A stretch of DNA of 64,000 nucleotides from Ectothiorhodospiraceae bacterium. GTDB lineage: Bacteria > Pseudomonadota > Gammaproteobacteria > Nitrococcales > Aquisalimonadaceae. The translations under genes and the position numbers were made by a program. This document shows positions 59,392-64,000 of the stretch, one piece after another (position 1 is the first letter of the stretch; every line of letters starts with the position of its first letter). The stretch lies in the NCBI GenBank assembly GCA_020831845.1, contig JAFIFV010000097.1:82593-146592 (forward strand). The letters are read 5' to 3'. The notes under the pieces are model-generated. The model was not told the DNA's origin. It worked only from the letters and a program-made list of their open reading frames with translations, and ran no database searches.

Positions 59392-61080
59392 ATGAGCGAG
59401 AACGGGCGAAACCCCACCGGAGGGGAGATTCTGGTACAAACCCTGCGCACCCACGGTGTCGACCGCCTGTTCTGCGTCCCCGGGGAAAGCTACCTGGCGG
59501 TGCTGGATGCGCTGGTGGATGCGCCGGAGATCAAGGTGACAGTCTGCCGGCACGAGAGCGGTGCGGCGATGATGGCCGAAGCCTATGGCAAATGCACCGG
59601 CAAACCCGGCATCTGTTTCGTAACCCGCGGCCCGGGCGCCACCAATGCGATGGCGGGCATCCACGTCGCCGACCAGGACTCCACTCCGCTGATTCTCTTC
59701 ATCGGCCAAGTGGCGCGCGACATGGAGGAGCGCGAGGCCTTCCAGGAGATCGACTACCGGCGCATGTGCGGGCCATTAAGCAAATGGGTGGCGCAGATAG
59801 ACCAGACCCATCGCATTCCGGAACTGGTCGGCCGTGCCTTCCATACCGCCACCGCCGGTCGGCCCGGCCCGGTGGTGCTGGCGCTGCCCGAGGACATGCT
59901 GACGGAGCGGGCGGAGGCGCCGGCAACCAGCCACTACCGCGTCGTGGAAAGCGGGATTGCACCGGACACGCTGCATCGGGTGCAACTGGCGCTGGCAGGC
60001 GCGGAAAAGCCGCTGGTCATCATCGGCGGTGGCGGCTGGGACCAGGAAGGCTGCGATGCCATCCGGCACTTCGCGGAAACATGGGATCTGCCGGTGGCGG
60101 TCTCCTTCCGCTGCCAGGGCTATTTCGATGCCACGCATCCGAACTACGCCGGCGACGCCGGCCTGGGCGTGAACCCCCAACTGGTGAAAGCCATCCAGGA
60201 TGCCGACGTACTGCTGGTGGTGGGACCGAAGCTGGGCGAATCCACCACCGGCGGCTACACCCTGATCGACATCCCCATGCCGAAGAACACGCTCATCCAC
60301 ATCCACGCGGACGCGGAGGAGCTGGGGCGCGTCTACCAGCCGTCCATCGCCATCAATACCAGCATGCATGCGGCACCAAGGGCGCTGGCATCGCTGCCAG
60401 CCCCGCCCGACATCGCGTGGTCGGGACACACGCAGGAGATCAACGCCAGATACCGGGAATGGTCCACGCCGCCGGCCAATGAAGGTCCGTTGCAGATGGG
60501 GGAGATCATCACCTGGCTGAACGAGCACCTGCCGGAGGATGCCATCGTGGCCAACGGCGCCGGCAACTACGCTGTCTGGTCGAACCGCTTCTTCCGCTAT
60601 CGACGCTACCGCGCCATGCTGGCACCCACGTCCGGTTCCATGGGCTACGGCGTACCAGCGGCCATCGCCGCCAAACAGCTCTACCCGAACCGTCCCGTGG
60701 TGGCCTTCGCCGGCGACGGCTGTTTTCTGATGACCGGCCAGGAACTGGCCACCGCCGTGCAGTACGACATCCCGGTGGTCATCCTGGTTGTGAACAACGG
60801 CAGCTACGGCACGATTCGCATGCATCAGGAGAAGCACTACCCGGGCCGGGTCAGCGCCACCGAGCTGCGCAACCCGGACTTCGCCGGGCTGGCCGAGGCC
60901 TATGGCGCCTACGCCGAGCGGGTGGAGACCACGGAGCAGTTTGCCCCTGCCTTCGAACGGGCCCGGCAAAGCGGGCGTCCGGCCCTGCTGGAGCTGATAC
61001 TGGACAAGGAGGTGATCGCCCCCGGCCAGACCATCAGCGGCCTGCGGGCGAAGGCGCTCAACCAGGGAAGTGCCGATTGA
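59392..61080 (+). CDS. Thiamine-diphosphate-dependent enzyme (acetolactate-synthase-like)
   Basis: 562 residues. The N-terminal Pyr domain has VDRLFCVPGESYLAVLDAL and the catalytic Glu55 (CRHESGAAMMAEAYG). The PP domain has GDGCFLMTGQELATAVQ then VVNNGSYG at about 440-470. The family also includes acetolactate synthase, oxalyl-CoA decarboxylase and others; no small regulatory subunit is adjacent. A specific substrate cannot be told. Confidence 0.88.
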   Translation: MSENGRNPTGGEILVQTLRTHGVDRLFCVPGESYLAVLDALVDAPEIKVTVCRHESGAAMMAEAYGKCTGKPGICFVTRGPGATNAMAGIHVADQDSTPLILFIGQVARDMEEREAFQEIDYRRMCGPLSKWVAQIDQTHRIPELVGRAFHTATAGRPGPVVLALPEDMLTERAEAPATSHYRVVESGIAPDTLHRVQLALAGAEKPLVIIGGGGWDQEGCDAIRHFAETWDLPVAVSFRCQGYFDATHPNYAGDAGLGVNPQLVKAIQDADVLLVVGPKLGESTTGGYTLIDIPMPKNTLIHIHADAEELGRVYQPSIAINTSMHAAPRALASLPAPPDIAWSGHTQEINARYREWSTPPANEGPLQMGEIITWLNEHLPEDAIVANGAGNYAVWSNRFFRYRRYRAMLAPTSGSMGYGVPAAIAAKQLYPNRPVVAFAGDGCFLMTGQELATAVQYDIPVVILVVNNGSYGTIRMHQEKHYPGRVSATELRNPDFAGLAEAYGAYAERVETTEQFAPAFERARQSGRPALLELILDKEVIAPGQTISGLRAKALNQGSAD

Positions 61081-61221
61081 CTACGGCGCGCCTCTGGTTG
61101 TCCCGGCCACGAACAAGTTGCCAATCAGAACGGACGGGAAGGCCAATGACACGGCGTGTCCCGCAGGCAATAGTAGGGTTGGGGAAACACACATCCGGAA
61201 CCATCAGACGAGGAGACGACC

Positions 61222-62097
61222 ATGTTTCAGGACGGCCTGTTCAAGGGTAAACGCATACTGATCACCGGCGGCGGCACCGGCCTCGGCAAGGGCATGGCTG
61301 AAAAATTCCTGTCCCTGGGCGCCGACCTCTACATCTGCGGCCGTCGCAAGAGTGTCTGCGAGGAGACCGCCAAGGAGCTGATGGACAAGTACGGCGGCTC
61401 GGTGAAAGCCTTCGGCGTGGACATCCGTGACGCCCAGGCGGTGGACGACATGGTGGAGGAGATCTTCAAGGACGGGCCGCTCACCGACCTGGTCAACAAC
61501 GCCGCCGGCAACTTCATCAGCCGCACGGAAGACCTCTCCCCCCGCGGCTTTGACGCCATCGCCAACATCGTCATGCATGGCACCTTCTACGTGACCCAGG
61601 CGGTGGGCAAACGCTGGATCCAGGGCGGCCACCCGGGCAGCGTGATCTCCATCGTGGTCACCTGGGTGAAGAACGGCGGGCCTTTCGTCGTGCCCTCGGC
61701 CATGAGCAAGTCGGCCATCCACACCATGACCATGTCGCTGGCTACTGAATGGGGCCGCTACGGCATCCGCCTGAACGCCATCGGCCCCGGCGAGATCCCC
61801 ACCGAGGGCATGAGCAAGCGGCTCAACCCCGGCGAACAGCCCGGCGAGCGGTCGGCCAGAATCAACCCCATGGGGCGCTGCGGCCGCATGGAGGAACTGC
61901 AGAACCTGGCCACCTTCCTGCTCTCCGACGGCAGCCCCTGGCTCACCGGCCAGTCGATCATGATGGACGGCGCCGGCCACATGGCCACCGGCGGCAACTT
62001 CTACGAGCTGCGCAACTGGTCCGACGACGACTGGAAACAGGCCCGCGATCGGATCGAGGCGCAAAACAAGAAGGACAAGGCCCAGCGGGGCGGTTAG
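61222..62097 (+). CDS. SDR family oxidoreductase (2,4-dienoyl-CoA reductase-like)
   Basis: 291 residues. The cofactor motif is TGGGTGLGKG (15-24), with NNAAGN following. PFVVPSAMSKSAIHTMTMSL is the typical DECR-type segment, with Lys163. In mammalian DECR the Tyr sits 15 residues before this Lys; here that position is Trp148. So either another residue acts or this is a different reductase of the same group. GAGGAG lies upstream of the ATG. Confidence 0.84.
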   Translation: MFQDGLFKGKRILITGGGTGLGKGMAEKFLSLGADLYICGRRKSVCEETAKELMDKYGGSVKAFGVDIRDAQAVDDMVEEIFKDGPLTDLVNNAAGNFISRTEDLSPRGFDAIANIVMHGTFYVTQAVGKRWIQGGHPGSVISIVVTWVKNGGPFVVPSAMSKSAIHTMTMSLATEWGRYGIRLNAIGPGEIPTEGMSKRLNPGEQPGERSARINPMGRCGRMEELQNLATFLLSDGSPWLTGQSIMMDGAGHMATGGNFYELRNWSDDDWKQARDRIEAQNKKDKAQRGG

Positions 62098-62161
62098 CTC
62101 CTCAGGATGAGCCAAGGCGGTTGCTGCAGGGCATTTGACAGCCATCGTCTCATCCAGGTAC

Positions 62162-62204
62162 GGGCACCACGCATTGCGGGTGGTGCCCGCCTCCTGTATT
62201 TTTT
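62162..62204 (+). terminator. Rho-independent terminator after the SDR gene
   Basis: GGGCACCAC (62162-62170) pairs with GTGGTGCCC (62180-62188), and a TATTTTTT run ends at about 62204. A strong stem and T tract 65 bp after the SDR stop. Confidence 0.88.
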
Positions 62205-62234
62205 CATGAGGAATTATGACAAGGACTGTCACCG

Positions 62235-63326
62235 ATGGACTTCGCTAATCGTCTCCCCTGCCACCTCAATGGCATGCATTCCAGCGCAAGCTGGCTCTGC
62301 CTCCTGATTGCACTGCTGCTCAGCGCCTGCGGCGACGCCCCCGAGGCATCCACACGAGAGCTCCATCCGGCCGAGGCCTATACCTGGGAGGAGTGGGTAG
62401 AGCGCGAGCGATCGCGGCGACCCGACCACTACGACCCGCACTACCACGACGATCGGGGCCTGCCGGACATGCGCCTCTGGCGCCCCGGGGATTTCCTGCC
62501 GGAGGAGGATCTCAAAGCCACGCATGCCGACATCTGCGAACTGCCTCGGGAGGAGCGCAGTACGCTATGGGGGCTGCCTCGGAACGACAGCAATATTGTG
62601 ATCAGTTTCGAGGAAAAACTTGCCTATGCCGAGCGTGGCTATGTTGATGCCCAGGCCAGCATGAGCTGGTACTGCTACCGGTACACCAACGATGCCGTGC
62701 TGGAACCGGGGCAGCTCTCCCTCGCTGAGGCATTAGCGTGGTCGCGCCGGGGGGCTGCCAGTGGCGACCCCAGAGCCATGTACCGGTACTCCGACTGCCT
62801 GCGTTTCATGAGTACGGATACCCAGAGCGGCAGGGCCGACCATGCACTGGATAACTTCTGGATGGACCAGACGCACTACTGGCTATGGCGGGCGGCCACC
62901 GAAGGGCTGCACGGCGAAGCGCTGCTGGATCTGCGGCCCTCCTTTGGCCTCAACCACTACAGCTTCCCGGATCGGGAGACAAACCGCCTGTATAACTACA
63001 AGTGGAGCCGGATCTGGGAACTGCAGGCCATCTTCCGGCAGGCACCCTACTACCTCGGCCCCCGGTACATGGAGTTCCGTTCGAGTGTCGGGGAACAGCG
63101 CGAATCGCTGGATGAGCAGCAGTTGCAGCAGGCGGAAGCAATGGCGGGTGAATGGCTGCGGGAACACCAGCACGTCTGGGACGCCATTTATCGTCGGCCC
63201 GCGGCTCCCAGCGGTTCGCTTGTCACCTGCCCCGGCGAGCCCGAGCACCTGAAGAGCTTCGACTACGAAGGCCTGAACAGGGAACTGGCCCAATACGGCC
63301 TGCATGTAGAACCGCCTGACGATTAG
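62235..63326 (+). CDS. Lipoprotein with SEL1-like region, tandem copy 1
   Basis: 363 residues. The lipobox is LLLSAC (Cys32 if ATG 62235 is used; the later ATG 62274 would shorten the leader). The mature start is EASTRELHPAEAYTWEEWVE, and the middle has VDAQASMSWYCYRYTND and EALAWSRRGAASGDPRAMYR, a SEL1-like repeat. An adaptor or binding role is likely. A near-copy follows. Confidence 0.78.
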   Translation: MDFANRLPCHLNGMHSSASWLCLLIALLLSACGDAPEASTRELHPAEAYTWEEWVERERSRRPDHYDPHYHDDRGLPDMRLWRPGDFLPEEDLKATHADICELPREERSTLWGLPRNDSNIVISFEEKLAYAERGYVDAQASMSWYCYRYTNDAVLEPGQLSLAEALAWSRRGAASGDPRAMYRYSDCLRFMSTDTQSGRADHALDNFWMDQTHYWLWRAATEGLHGEALLDLRPSFGLNHYSFPDRETNRLYNYKWSRIWELQAIFRQAPYYLGPRYMEFRSSVGEQRESLDEQQLQQAEAMAGEWLREHQHVWDAIYRRPAAPSGSLVTCPGEPEHLKSFDYEGLNRELAQYGLHVEPPDD

Positions 63327-63409
63327 CTGCACGGCCCGAGCACGGCGTGGTGGAAGTGCCCGCCAGCCAGATCGAAAAGTGCACCAGTATTATGACAAGG
63401 ACTTCACTG

Positions 63410-64000
63410 ATGGACTTCGCTAATCGTCTCCCCTGCCACCTCAATGGCATGCGTTCCAGCCCAAGCTGGCTCTGCCTCCTGATTGCACTGCTGCTCAGCG
63501 CCTGCGGCGACGCCCCCGATGAGTACACCCGAGAGCTCCATCCGGCCGAGGCCTATACTTGGGAGAAGTGGGTAGAGCGCGAGCGATCGCGGCGACCCGA
63601 CCACTACGACCCGCACTACCACGACGATCGGGGCCTGCCGGACATGCGCCTCTGGCGCCCCGAGGATTTCTTGCCGGAGGAGGATCTCACAGCCACGCAC
63701 GCCGACATCTGCGAACTGCCTCAGGAGGAAAGGCTTGAAGTCTGGCGCATGCCGCAAATCCCGAGCAATATCGGAATCACCCTTGAGGAAAAACTTGCCT
63801 ATGCCGAACGTGGCTATGTTGATGCCCAGGCCAGCATGAGCTGGTACTGCTACCGGTACACCAACGATGCCGTGCTGGAACCGGGGCAGCTCTCCCTCAG
63901 TGAAGCATTAGCGTGTTCTCTCCGGGGGGCTGCCAGCGGCGATCCCAGGGCAATGTACCGGTACTCCGACTGCCTGCGTTTCATGAGCTCGGATACCCAG
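63410..64000 (+). CDS. Lipoprotein with SEL1-like region, tandem copy 2 (cut by window edge)
   Basis: 197 codons are visible; the gene runs past the window. It begins MDFANRLPCHLNGMRSSPSW and matches copy 1 nearly throughout, including the same HPAEAYTWE segment and YTNDAVLEPGQLSLSEALA. Differences cluster around residues 32-40 and 100-140 (for example EERLEVWRMPQIPSN). The upstream bases are also duplicated, so this is a recent tandem duplication. Confidence 0.8.
   Translation, partial: MDFANRLPCHLNGMRSSPSWLCLLIALLLSACGDAPDEYTRELHPAEAYTWEKWVERERSRRPDHYDPHYHDDRGLPDMRLWRPEDFLPEEDLTATHADICELPQEERLEVWRMPQIPSNIGITLEEKLAYAERGYVDAQASMSWYCYRYTNDAVLEPGQLSLSEALACSLRGAASGDPRAMYRYSDCLRFMSSDTQ

Noticed and set aside
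59392..61080. Firm call of acetolactate synthase (ilvB)
   Set aside because: No regulatory subunit neighbour and the substrate-binding residues cannot be judged by eye. Left as a general ThDP enzyme.
1..64000. CRISPR array or inverted-repeat IS element
   Set aside because: No regularly spaced short repeats, and no transposase frame in the window.

Overview
The window is about 64 kb of GC-rich, densely packed gammaproteobacterial chromosome. It shows long antisense open frames, short intergenic gaps and P2-family and Ysc-family modules. The species cannot be named from the sequence. A free-living or aquatic gammaproteobacterium fits, but that is inference.

Region 1 (1-29611) is most of a P2-like prophage that enters through the left edge. 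It reads: end of a terminase-like gene, head completion (L), tail X, holin candidates, endolysin, Rz/Rz1 spanins, R, S, then baseplate V, PAAR-like tip, an unknown protein, W, J, I, tail fibre, fibre accessory protein and a DNA adenine methylase. After these come sheath FI, tube FII, E/E', tape measure T, U and D. Two matching dyads (TGT-N14-ACA) stand in front of V and FI, where P2 has late promoters PV and PF, and an Ogr-like zinc protein is encoded in the same prophage. A T TTT TTG slippery site joins E to E', as in P2. A visibly less GC-rich cassette (17.1-20.8 kb) carries a C5-cytosine methyltransferase, a nuclease-like protein, a ParB-like protein and a Vsr endonuclease. The CI-type repressor, operators, primase-helicase, antirepressor-like and small early genes follow. 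A tyrosine integrase then abuts a 45-bp tRNA 3' fragment (CAT anticodon), which is the right attachment site.

Region 2 (29.6-33.5 kb) is a small accessory zone. It has a sigma-54-type promoter ahead of a double-glycine leader peptide gene, a decayed metallo-hydrolase fragment, and an hcp gene (type VI tube family) broken by one missing base. Three overlapping genes follow that look like an effector/membrane partner/exported protein set, then a LuxR-type response regulator.

Region 3 (33.9-54.6 kb) is a Ysc-type type III secretion locus. A giant leftward gene (about 2,290 residues, with an amidohydrolase-like domain) is divergent from a continuous rightward operon sctD-E-F-G-I-J-K-L-N-O-P-Q-R-S-T-U-V. 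No secretin (SctC), gatekeeper (SctW) or translocon gene is visible. The operon ends in a perfect inverted repeat shared with the convergent neighbour.

Region 4 (54.7-64 kb) looks like ordinary chromosome: metallo-beta-lactamase-fold hydrolase, NAD(P)-binding epimerase-like protein, an FtsH-type protease with an upstream cyclic-nucleotide-binding protein, a thiamine-diphosphate enzyme, a dienoyl-CoA-reductase-like SDR, and two tandem near-identical lipoprotein genes, the second cut by the window edge.
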